Part shown: in pieces, positions 54,765-64,000 of the stretch | Position numbering within the stretch: position 1 is the stretch's first letter | Layout: every line of letters begins with the position of its first letter | Assembly: GCF_002179555.1 (NCBI RefSeq) | Contig: NZ_NHOU01000012.1 | Location: forward strand, 1-64,000 | Length of the DNA: 64,000 nucleotides | Source of the DNA: Salinicola salarius | Lineage (GTDB): Bacteria > Pseudomonadota > Gammaproteobacteria > Pseudomonadales > Halomonadaceae | Reading direction: 5' to 3' | Position numbers and translations under genes: made by a program | Notes under the pieces: generated by a model | The model's input: only the letters and a program-made list of their open reading frames with translations | What the model was told of the DNA's origin: nothing | Databases searched by the model: none

Positions 54765-54794
54765 ATCGATCTCCAGTTGGGTATCGTTGAGGGC

Positions 54795-56867
<2,073 letters not shown>

Positions 56868-56871
<4 letters not shown>

Positions 56872-58109
56872 GCCGAACGCTGGCTCCCCGTCGTTGCGGT
56901 AAGGTGGGTGTCGGGCCGCGCTGCGCCGGTCAATTCGGCGACGGCCGCCGTATCGGCGGTCTCGGTGGCGCGGATGACAGCGCCACCGAGACACACGTCG
57001 CCATCGTAGAGCACCAGCGATTGGCCGGGCGTGACCGCCCGCTGAGGCTCATCGAAGCGAACCTCGATCTCGCCATCGGCCAGCAGTGTCACCTCGCAGG
57101 CGACGTCCTGCTGGCGATAGCGGGTCTTTGCACTGAGACGCGACTTCGCCGGCGGTTCGCCCGCCACCCAGGCTGCCGGCTCGCAGTACACGACATCGCT
57201 GTAAAGCAGCGGATGTTCGCCCTGGACGACGATCAGGACGTTGCGCTCGAGATCCTTGGCGGCGACGAACCACGGTTCTTCACTGTGATCCTTGAGACCG
57301 CCGATACCCAGGCCGCGTCGCTGCCCCAGGGTGTAGTACATCAGCCCCATGTGCTCGCCGACCAGATCGCCTTCCGGCGTCTCGATGAGGCCGGGCTGGG
57401 CGGGCAGGTACTGCTTGAGGAAGTCGCTGAAGCGGCGTTCACCGATGAAGCAGATGCCGGTGGAATCCTTCTTGCGCGCCGTGGCCAGGCCGTGACGTTC
57501 GGCCAGCGCCCTGACCTCGGGCTTTTCCAGTTCGCCTACGGGGAACAGCGTGCGTGCGATGGCATCGCCGGGAACGGCATGCAGGAAATAGCTCTGGTCC
57601 TTGTTGCCATCGAGACCCTTGAGCAGTTGCGCCCGGCCGTCGGCATCGTCGGCACCTCGGCGAACGTAGTGGCCGGTGGCGATCAGATCCGCGCCGAGCA
57701 TCTCGGCGTAGTCGAGGAAGACCTTGAACTTGATCTCTCGGTTGCAAAGGATGTCCGGATTCGGCGTGCGGCCTGCCTGATACTCCGCCAGGAAGTGTTC
57801 GAAGACGTTGTCCCAGTACTCGGCGGCGAAATTGGCCGTGTGCAGCTTGATGCCGAGCGTATCGCTGACCGCCTGGGCATCGGCCAGATCCGCCATCGCC
57901 GTGCAGTACTCGGTGCCATCGTCCTCGTCCCAGTTCTTCATGAACAGGCCCTCGACGCGATAGCCCTGCTGGATCAACAGCAGTGCGGTCACGGAGGAAT
58001 CGACGCCCCCCGACATGCCGACAATGACCTTCTTGGCCTTCTCGCGGGACGGCAAGGCGCCTGCGTTGGGTGAGCGCACGCTATCGCTGGGCAAGCTGTC
58101 AGTGGTCAT
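56868..58109 (-). CDS. mnmA: tRNA-specific 2-thiouridylase MnmA
   Basis: A 413-residue enzyme that thiolates U34 of Lys, Glu and Gln tRNAs. The PP-loop [13 protein letters not shown] is near residue 33. The catalytic cysteines are in [16 protein letters not shown] and [20 protein letters not shown] and the C-terminal beta-barrel ([18 protein letters not shown]) follow. It is about 40 residues longer than E. coli MnmA because of a polar N-terminal extension and a longer C-terminus. GGGAA lies seven bases before the start. Confidence 0.95.
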
Positions 58110-58209
58110 GGCGATTCCCGAGGACAGGTGAGGGCGGGCGATGACATCGGATTCGTCGACGGCTGGGCGCGACGACGAAACGGGCGCCGCCCTGAATAAA
58201 TGACCCGGG

Positions 58210-58215
58210 ATTATA
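58210..58215 (-). promoter_or_regulatory. -10 box for the mnmA operon
   Basis: A perfect TATAAT on the minus strand, 101 bp before mnmA. No convincing -35 is seen at 16-18 bp, so it may need an activator. Confidence 0.4.
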
Positions 58216-58294
58216 GCCGAAAGCGGGGCTGGGCATCGAGCCCGACGGGATTCCCCGTCAGGCGAGCTGCCGTCACCCGAACACGAGGCCGGTC

Positions 58295-58744
58295 TCAGCG
58301 CTCGCGAATGAGATCGAGCGGGTAGCGGCGGCCGTCACGCGCGTCGCGCAGACGCTGCATTACCACCGGGCTGCGCAGACGGCGGCTGCGATCAAGATCG
58401 TCGATTTCGTCGTAGGTCAGCCAGTGGGCGCCGATGATCCCCTTGTCGAGCGGATTGCCCAGGTGCGCCAGCGGCAGGCTGATGAAGGCGTGACTATGGA
58501 AAGTGAGGCCATCCGAGGTCTGGTGGACATAGAGTCCCAGATAGTCGGTGATGGCGATCTGCCAGGCGGACTCTTCACGAACTTCGCGTTCGGCCGCGGC
58601 GATCAGGCGTTCGCCGCGCTCCAGATGGCCGGCAGGCTGGTTGAACAGACTGAACGGCCCGCCGCGATCCTCTTCCACCATCAGGTACCGACCGGCCCGT
58701 TCCACGATCACGGCAACGGTCACGCGGGGTGTCCAGCGATTCAT
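58295..58744 (-). CDS. nudJ: Nudix hydrolase, NudJ-like
   Basis: A 149-residue pyrophosphatase. The Nudix box [20 protein letters not shown] lies near residue 38 and matches GX5EX7REUXEE, with the late glycine replaced by alanine. NQPAGHLE and the preceding MVEEDRGG fit NudJ, which acts on thiamine and nucleoside pyrophosphates. In enterobacteria nudJ also neighbours mnmA and rluE, as here. Confidence 0.9.
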   Translation of the reverse strand: MNRWTPRVTVAVIVERAGRYLMVEEDRGGPFSLFNQPAGHLERGERLIAAAEREVREESAWQIAITDYLGLYVHQTSDGLTFHSHAFISLPLAHLGNPLDKGIIGAHWLTYDEIDDLDRSRRLRSPVVMQRLRDARDGRRYPLDLIRER

Positions 58745-58888
58745 CTTTTCATTCTCCCAACTCGGTACGCGGCCCTCGACAACGAGCCACGGGACTCAGC
58801 CGATCATACCCGGTCTGGGGCAATTCGAAAGCCCGCGGTCGGAAGAAGGCCTCGCCGCAACGGGCCAAGTCCAGGATGGGGAAGGCGA

Positions 58889-59494
58889 TCATCGAGTGCG
58901 ACGCGGTTTCGAACGCGGGTTGCGGCCGTGTTGCGGTGGGCGCTTGCGGGGAGCGTTCACGGTCTCGCTGCGCCAGTCTCCGGGCTGCAGCTCGCCCAGT
59001 TGCCATGGACCGATGGCGGCGCGAATCAGGCGCAGCGTGGGGTGGCCCACATGCGCCGTCATGCGCCGTACCTGTCGATTGCGTCCTTCGCGAAGTTCGA
59101 TTTCCAGCCAGGTCGTGGGGATGGATTCCCGATAGCGAACCGGCGGGACCCGTGGAGCAGGCTCCGGCCGGGTCAGCCGTCGAACCCTGGCTGGCCGGGT
59201 CGGGCCGTCTTTCAGCGTGATGCCATGGCGTAATGCCTTGAGCGCATCGTCGTCCGGCGTTCCCTCGACCTGCACCCAGTACTGCTTCGACAATTTGTGA
59301 CGCGGGTCGCTGATATGGTGAATCAGGGCACCGTCGTCGGTCAGCAGCAGCAGGCCTTCGGAGTCGTAATCGAGGCGTCCGGCTGGATAGATGTCGGGAA
59401 CCTGAAGATAGTCGGCCAGGGTGGGCCGCCCCTGGTCATCGGTGAACTGACAGAGCACCTGGTAGGGCTTGTGCAATAGATAGATTCGACTCAT
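58889..59494 (-). CDS. rluE: 23S rRNA pseudouridine synthase RluE
   Basis: A 201-residue RsuA/RluE-family enzyme modifying 23S rRNA (U2457 in E. coli). The catalytic motif IYPAGRLDYDSEGLLLLTDD, with the aspartate in GRLD, and LREGRNRQVRRMTAHVGHPT are complete; there is no S4 domain, typical of RluE. The C-terminus is Arg/Pro-rich. The start at 59494 (MSRIYLLHKPYQ) matches the family although GAGGAG lies 15 bases away; the frame extends 67 codons upstream without support. Confidence 0.93.
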   Translation of the reverse strand: MSRIYLLHKPYQVLCQFTDDQGRPTLADYLQVPDIYPAGRLDYDSEGLLLLTDDGALIHHISDPRHKLSKQYWVQVEGTPDDDALKALRHGITLKDGPTRPARVRRLTRPEPAPRVPPVRYRESIPTTWLEIELREGRNRQVRRMTAHVGHPTLRLIRAAIGPWQLGELQPGDWRSETVNAPRKRPPQHGRNPRSKPRRTR

Positions 59495-59783
59495 GCCGGG
59501 TCGCCAACGCTCCTCTCGAATAGCCGCGATGGTAATATCGGGGCCACGATGCCATGGCGTTGACAGCCTGTCGCGACTATTTTCAGTGAAGGCTTGCATA
59601 CGGGCCCTATCGGCCGCATCTTCAGGGAACCTCGGGCCTTCGATGGTATCCAATACCTGACCCAGTCCCAATTTGATGCACCCGAGCCGATGCATTCAGG
59701 GATTCATCCAGATTTGTGCCAACAACCGTATGTCAGAGAACCTAGATAGAGTGTCGTTGTACCTTTCCAGGGAGCCGGCGCGC

Positions 59784-60119
59784 ATGGGTATGACGCGCCC
59801 GCCCGACCCTGGTCATGAAGAGCAGGGCGATGTCGCCGAGCAGGTGTCCGAACCGCAACTGGCGCCGCCGCCCATGTACAAGGTCGTGCTGTACAACGAT
59901 GACTACACGCCGATGGAGTTCGTCGTCGAGGTGCTGCAGCGGTTCTTCGCCATGGACAGCGAGAAGGCGGTTCAGATCATGCTGGCCGTCCATACCCAGG
60001 GAAAAGCGACCTGCGGCATTTTTACCCGCGATATCGCGGAGACCAAGTGCCATCAGGTCAATGAATATGCCAGAGAGTGCGAGCATCCTCTCATGTGTGA
60101 CGTGGATGCCGCAGAGTAG
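59784..60119 (+). CDS. clpS: ClpS adaptor of N-degron recognition
   Basis: A 111-residue adaptor that binds N-terminal Leu, Phe, Trp or Tyr and hands substrates to ClpAP. The core [20 protein letters not shown] with Asn-Asp-Asp of the amino-acid pocket, [15 protein letters not shown] with the pocket histidine, and [12 protein letters not shown] are clear. The flexible N-terminus is longer and acidic. I prefer the start at 59784 ([10 protein letters not shown]) with GGGAG eight bases upstream; an ATG at 59730 is possible. clpA begins 112 bp downstream. Confidence 0.94.
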   Translation: MGMTRPPDPGHEEQGDVAEQVSEPQLAPPPMYKVVLYNDDYTPMEFVVEVLQRFFAMDSEKAVQIMLAVHTQGKATCGIFTRDIAETKCHQVNEYARECEHPLMCDVDAAE

Positions 60120-60231
60120 GAAGCGGACACACATCGTCGACGCTTTTGTCTTCGAAGACTTGCGAAACCGCTGTTTGTGCCCGATTGTGAAAGTGCCGAC
60201 CGACGCCCTCAGTGGCTAAAAGGGGACTGCC

Positions 60232-62496
60232 ATGTTGAGTAAAGAACTTGAACTCACCCTGAACACGGCCTTCACCGTGGCGCGATCCAAGCGACACGAG
60301 TTTATGACCGTGGAGCACTTGCTGCTGGCGCTTCTCGATAATGCCTCGGCAGCCGATGTGCTGAATGCCTGTGGGGCGAATCTGGAAAAGCTTCGTGCCG
60401 ATCTGCAGGATTTCATCAATTCCACGACGCCGCTGATTCCCGAAGAGCAGGAAGATCGGGAAACGCAGCCGACGCTGGGCTTCCAGCGCGTGCTTCAGCG
60501 TGCCGTTTTTCACGTCCAGTCTTCCGGCAAGAGCGAGGTGACCGGCGCCAACGTGCTGGTGGCGATCTTCTCCGAGCAGGAGAGTCAGGCCGTCTATTTC
60601 CTCAAGCAGCAGAGCGTGGCCCGGGTCGATGCGGTGAACTACATCGCCCACGGCATTTCCAAGGTGGCCGGTCACAGCCAGCCCCAGCAGCCTTCCCAGG
60701 AGTCCGAGGAGGGCGAAGAGGCAGCCACCGAAAATGGCCAGAGCCCGCTGAGCAGCTACGCCACCAACCTCAACGATCAGGCCCGTCTGGGCAAGATCGA
60801 TCCGCTGATCGGGCGGGACCACGAGCTCGAGCGCGTGGTGCAGATCCTGGCGCGCCGGCGCAAGAACAACCCGCTGCTGGTAGGTGAAGCGGGCGTCGGC
60901 AAGACCGCCATCGCCGAGGGGCTGGCCAAGCGTATCGTCGAGGAGGACGTGCCGGACGTCATCGCGGATGCGGTGGTCTATTCGCTCGACATGGGCGCCT
61001 TGCTGGCTGGCACCAAGTACCGTGGCGACTTCGAGAAGCGCCTGAAAGGGCTGCTGGCCGAGCTGCGCAAGCAGGACAACTCGATCCTGTTCATCGACGA
61101 GATCCATACGGTGATCGGTGCTGGCGCCGCTTCCGGCGGTGTCATGGACGCGTCCAACCTGCTCAAGCCGCTGCTCTCTTCCGGTGAGCTGCGTTGCATC
61201 GGTTCGACCACGTTCCAGGAGTTCCGCGGTATCTTCGAGAAGGATCGGGCACTGGCACGTCGTTTCCAGAAGGTGGACGTGCCGGAACCGACCGTCGAGG
61301 ACACCATCCGCATCCTCAAGGGGCTGCGTGGCCGCTTCGAAGAGCATCACCAGTTGAAGTACACCGACGGCGCGTTGGAAAGTGCCGCCCGGCTGGCGGA
61401 TCGGTATATCAACGACCGTCATCTCCCCGACAAGGCGATCGATGTCATCGACGAAGCCGGCGCGCACCAGCGTCTGCTGCCGCCGGAGGCGCGAATTGCC
61501 ACGATCGATGTCGATCAGGTCGAGGTCGTGGTGGCTTCCATCGCGCGGATTCCGCCGAAGAGCGTGTCCAGCTCGGATCGCAAGCTGCTCTCCAATCTGG
61601 AGCGCGACCTGAAGATGCTGGTATTCGGTCAGGATGAGGCGATCACCAGCCTGTCCGCCGCGATCAAGCTGTCTCGTGCCGGACTCAAGTCACCGGACAA
61701 GCCGGTGGGCAGCTTCCTGTTCGCTGGTCCGACGGGTGTCGGCAAGACCGAAGTGGCGCGGCAACTGTCTCACCTGATGGGCATCGAGTTGGTTCGCTTC
61801 GACATGTCGGAATATATGGAGCGTCACACGGTATCGCGCCTGATCGGCGCGCCGCCGGGATACGTGGGCTACGATCAGGGCGGCCTGTTGACCGAGGCGA
61901 TCACCAAGCAGCCGCACTGCGTGCTGTTGCTCGACGAGATCGAGAAGGCGCACCCCGAGGTCTTCAATCTGCTGCTGCAGGTCATGGACCACGGTCGCCT
62001 GACCGACAACAATGGCCGCGAGGCGGACTTCCGCCACGTGATCATCATCATGACGTCCAACGCCGGTGCCGAGCAGATCTCGCGTCGTTCGATCGGGTTC
62101 CAGACGCAGGACCATTCCACCGATGGCATGGAAGTGATTCGCCGGACGTTCACGCCGGAGTTCCGTAACCGTCTCGACGGGATCATCCAGTTCCATGGCC
62201 TCGAGCCTTCCATCGTCCGCAACGTGGTCGACAAGTTCCTGGTCGAACTGCAGGCACAGCTGGACGAGAAGCGCGTGCAGCTCGATGTCGACGAAGACGC
62301 CCGCGTCTGGCTTGCCCAGAAGGGTTACGATCCGGAGATGGGGGCACGACCGATGGCCCGCGTCATTCAGGAAAAGCTCAAGAAACCATTGGCAGAGATG
62401 ATCCTGTTCGGCGACCTGGCGGACAACGGCGGTATCGTGCACGTTCGGGTCGAAAACGACGAGCTGCAGCTGGAGACCGAGGCCGAGGTCGCCTGA
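60232..62496 (+). CDS. clpA: ATP-dependent Clp protease ATPase subunit ClpA
   Basis: A 754-residue AAA+ unfoldase working with ClpP. The Clp-N repeat domain is about 1-145. D1 has Walker [14 protein letters not shown] and Walker [16 protein letters not shown]2 has [13 protein letters not shown] and [21 protein letters not shown] in D2 corresponds to the ClpP-binding loop IGL/F. The linker between N-domain and D1 is Glu/Gln-rich. AGGGG lies nine bases before the ATG. It pairs with clpS. Confidence 0.97.
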   Translation: MLSKELELTLNTAFTVARSKRHEFMTVEHLLLALLDNASAADVLNACGANLEKLRADLQDFINSTTPLIPEEQEDRETQPTLGFQRVLQRAVFHVQSSGKSEVTGANVLVAIFSEQESQAVYFLKQQSVARVDAVNYIAHGISKVAGHSQPQQPSQESEEGEEAATENGQSPLSSYATNLNDQARLGKIDPLIGRDHELERVVQILARRRKNNPLLVGEAGVGKTAIAEGLAKRIVEEDVPDVIADAVVYSLDMGALLAGTKYRGDFEKRLKGLLAELRKQDNSILFIDEIHTVIGAGAASGGVMDASNLLKPLLSSGELRCIGSTTFQEFRGIFEKDRALARRFQKVDVPEPTVEDTIRILKGLRGRFEEHHQLKYTDGALESAARLADRYINDRHLPDKAIDVIDEAGAHQRLLPPEARIATIDVDQVEVVVASIARIPPKSVSSSDRKLLSNLERDLKMLVFGQDEAITSLSAAIKLSRAGLKSPDKPVGSFLFAGPTGVGKTEVARQLSHLMGIELVRFDMSEYMERHTVSRLIGAPPGYVGYDQGGLLTEAITKQPHCVLLLDEIEKAHPEVFNLLLQVMDHGRLTDNNGREADFRHVIIIMTSNAGAEQISRRSIGFQTQDHSTDGMEVIRRTFTPEFRNRLDGIIQFHGLEPSIVRNVVDKFLVELQAQLDEKRVQLDVDEDARVWLAQKGYDPEMGARPMARVIQEKLKKPLAEMILFGDLADNGGIVHVRVENDELQLETEAEVA

Positions 62497-62527
62497 CGGC
62501 GCAACGTCTCGGTCCTGCGGAAACGAT

Positions 62528-62562
62528 AACGCCTCGCCATGGCAACATGGCGAGGCGTTTTT
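62528..62562 (+). terminator. Intrinsic terminator of clpA
   Basis: AACGCCTCGCCATG (62528-62541), loop GCAA, CATGGCGAGGCGTT (62546-62559), then TTT. A 14-bp perfect stem with a GNRA tetraloop. Confidence 0.92.
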
Positions 62563-62678
62563 CGATTCGTGTCATCTCATCTCACCCGTCTGACGCAAGA
62601 CTACGATGTCAGATGTTTTTTCAGGATGACGGGCAAGGCCGCCAAAGCAGGGCGGGAAGCGCGAGATGGGCTCGCGAA

Positions 62679-62897
62679 TTAGCGAGAACGGTAGACGATG
62701 CGGCCTTTGGAGAGATCGTAGGGAGTCAGCTCTACCTTGACCTTGTCACCGGTCAGAATGCGGATGTAGTTCTTGCGCATCTTGCCGGAAATGTGTGCGG
62801 TCACGACGTGGCCGTTTTCCAGTTCAACGCGGAACATGGTGTTGGGAAGGGTGTCGACGACCACGCCTTCCATTTCGATATGATCTTCTCGTGCCAT
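62679..62897 (-). CDS. infA: Translation initiation factor IF-1
   Basis: A 72-residue S1/OB-fold protein. [40 protein letters not shown] and [13 protein letters not shown] are nearly identical to E. coli IF-1. It binds the A site of the 30S subunit during initiation. AGAGGGA lies about seven bases before the start. The longer frame upstream of 62897 has no support. It converges on clpA and follows bpt in gene order. Confidence 0.98.
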   Translation of the reverse strand: MAREDHIEMEGVVVDTLPNTMFRVELENGHVVTAHISGKMRKNYIRILTGDKVKVELTPYDLSKGRIVYRSR

Positions 62898-63055
62898 ATA
62901 GGCGATCCCTCTTGAACGTTTTGAGCATGGGGCTTGGTGTGAGAGCCTGGCATGGCGCCGCGCGGTCGGCAATCGACGTGATATACCGCAAATAGCAGTG
63001 TCGCCATCCACGTCGTCATCGAGTCAGCCACGCTTGGGCCTCTGAAGTGCGCGAT

Positions 63056-63084
63056 ATTATGGGCTATCTCGCCAGGGAAGGCAA
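63056..63084 (-). promoter_or_regulatory. Probable promoter of infA
   Basis: On the minus strand TTGCCT (63084-63079), a 17-bp spacer and CATAAT (63061-63056), giving a leader of about 150 nt. The leader has no obvious structure that I could assign. Confidence 0.5.
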
Positions 63085-63177
63085 AAATACCGCTTGAAAT
63101 CGGGCTAAAAGCCATCCGGGAGCGGAGCTGTCGTTGCGTCGCCATGCATGGTCGCCCGCGCCAAGTTCCCAGCGCCT

Positions 63178-63936
63178 CTAGGAAAACGCCGTTGCCGGGA
63201 TCATGCGTTGCCAGCGTCCGCCACTGAGATACTCGAGCGGCTGGTAATCCTGCTTGTAACGCATTTTCTGACAGGCCCGGATCCAGTAACCCAGGTAGAC
63301 ATGAGGGAGGCGGCGTTTACGTGCCAGCTCGATCTGGCTGAGGACGGCAAAGCTGCCCAGCGAGCGCCGCTCGAAGAGCGGGTCGGGATCGAAGAAGGTG
63401 TAGATCGCCGACAGGCCATGGCTGAGCAGATCCGTGGCAGCGACTGCCATCAGATGATCGCCCAGTCGAAATTCCAGTAGCTTGGCGAACGGATGGGTCT
63501 GGGCCAGAAACATCCGGTACTGTTCCCGGCTCGGCGGGAACATGTCGCCATCCGCATGCCGGGCGCGAATGTAGCGGGCGTAGAGGGCATAGTGCTGCTC
63601 ATCGAACTCGGCTGGCCGTAACCTGAATGTCAGATCCTGGTTGCGATTGATCAGCTTGCGCTGCGTACGCGACGGCGCGAAGTCGTCGACCGGGATCCTG
63701 ACCGAAGTGCACGCGCTGCAGCTCTCGCAGTGGGGGCGGTAGAGATTGCTGCCGCTGCGCCGAAAGCCCAGTAGCGTGAGCGCATCGTAAACCTCCGGAA
63801 CGACGGTCTCCTGAGGGTCGAGAAATAGTGTCGTTGCCTCCCGGCCCTCCAGGTAGCTGCAGGGGTGGGGCACCGTCAGGAAGAAACGAAGATCGCGTGC
63901 CTGACGCTGCGGGCTGTTCGCATTGTCGCTGCTCAC
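63178..63936 (-). CDS. bpt: Aspartate/glutamate leucyltransferase Bpt
   Basis: A 252-residue aminoacyl-tRNA-protein transferase that adds Leu to proteins starting with Asp or Glu, creating N-degrons for ClpS. The cysteine-rich N-terminus (HPCSYLEGR, PHCESCSACTSVRIPV) and the C-terminal YTFFDPDPLFERRSLGSF, LGYWIRACQKMRYK are family hallmarks. It starts with GTG, overlapping the aat stop by 4 bp (GTGA), so the two transferases are coupled. Confidence 0.95.
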   Translation of the reverse strand: MSSDNANSPQRQARDLRFFLTVPHPCSYLEGREATTLFLDPQETVVPEVYDALTLLGFRRSGSNLYRPHCESCSACTSVRIPVDDFAPSRTQRKLINRNQDLTFRLRPAEFDEQHYALYARYIRARHADGDMFPPSREQYRMFLAQTHPFAKLLEFRLGDHLMAVAATDLLSHGLSAIYTFFDPDPLFERRSLGSFAVLSQIELARKRRLPHVYLGYWIRACQKMRYKQDYQPLEYLSGGRWQRMIPATAFS

Positions 63937-64000
63937 GTTGGCTCCGTCGGCCAGAGGCTGGCCGGGTTGGGTGCGTTGACGTTCTTCTCAAGGTAGTCGA
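63933..64000 (-). CDS. aat: Leucyl/phenylalanyl-tRNA-protein transferase, 3' end only
   Basis: Only the last 22 or so codons are in the window, ending DYLEKNVNAPNPASLWPTEPT then TGA at 63935-63933. Identification as aat rests on position: in pseudomonads and relatives aat directly precedes bpt, infA, clpA and clpS. The visible tail alone is not diagnostic. Confidence 0.6.
   Translation of the reverse strand, partial: DYLEKNVNAPNPASLWPTEPT

Noticed and set aside
62647-62680. A CGCGAG/CTCGCG stem after infA as its terminator
   Set aside because: Only six base pairs and no T-run, too weak to annotate.

Overview
The window reads as chromosomal core genome of a GC-rich gammaproteobacterium, most likely a halophile of the Halomonadaceae (Halomonas, Salinicola, Chromohalobacter type). 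This is inferred from gene content and order (gltX-tRNA-Ala-tRNA-Glu, gltA divergent from sdhCDAB-sucAB-lpd-sucCD, mnmA-hflD-purB-roxA, clpS-clpA-infA-bpt-aat, opgGH) and from protein similarity recognised by eye; no database search was run. I saw no prophage, insertion sequence, rRNA or CRISPR array.

Layout. 0-5 kb: three co-directional minus-strand genes (orphan TctC-type binding protein, small membrane protein, AraC regulator), an MFS exporter and a lambda-repressor-like regulator. 5-7 kb: gltX followed by tRNA-Ala(GGC) and tRNA-Glu(UUC) behind a consensus promoter. 7.4-20.8 kb: a tricarboxylic-acid-cycle block of ten genes, with gltA on the minus strand and sdhCDAB, sucAB, lpd and sucCD on the plus strand. 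It has recognisable divergent sigma70 promoters and several strong intercistronic hairpins, and its SucB carries two lipoyl domains. 21-26 kb: a three-gene unit (GT4 glycosyltransferase, DUF2334 deacetylase-like protein, UPF0104 flippase-like protein) with a 21-bp tandem repeat at its 3' end, then RNase II. 26.3-33.8 kb: an N-acetylglucosamine PTS operon (nagR, nagA, SIS-type deaminase, EIIA-HPr-EI fusion, EIICB with a second, cysteine-less EIIB). 34-39 kb: HAD phosphatase, ycjX-ycjF and an SGLT-like sodium symporter. 39-47 kb: an envelope-glucan neighbourhood (GtrII-like glucosyltransferase, opgG, opgH, GlsB-like protein, acyltransferase-3 protein). 47-53.5 kb: a large DUF1266-like repeat protein, NlpC/P60 lipoprotein, slyD, lpxR and slyB. 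53.5-59.5 kb: roxA-purB-hflD-mnmA, a nudJ-like Nudix gene and rluE. 59.8-64 kb: clpS, clpA, infA, bpt and the 3' end of aat, most of the bacterial N-degron pathway.

No obviously new defence or mobile system is present. The least explained items are the 807-residue repeat protein at 47.2 kb, the degenerate EIIB copy in NagE, the GT4-DUF2334-UPF0104 unit, a possible glucan-modification set around opgGH, a perfect 26-bp inverted repeat at 51.7 kb, tandem repeats at 20.9 and 32.1 kb, and an orphan minus-strand terminator at 2.7 kb.
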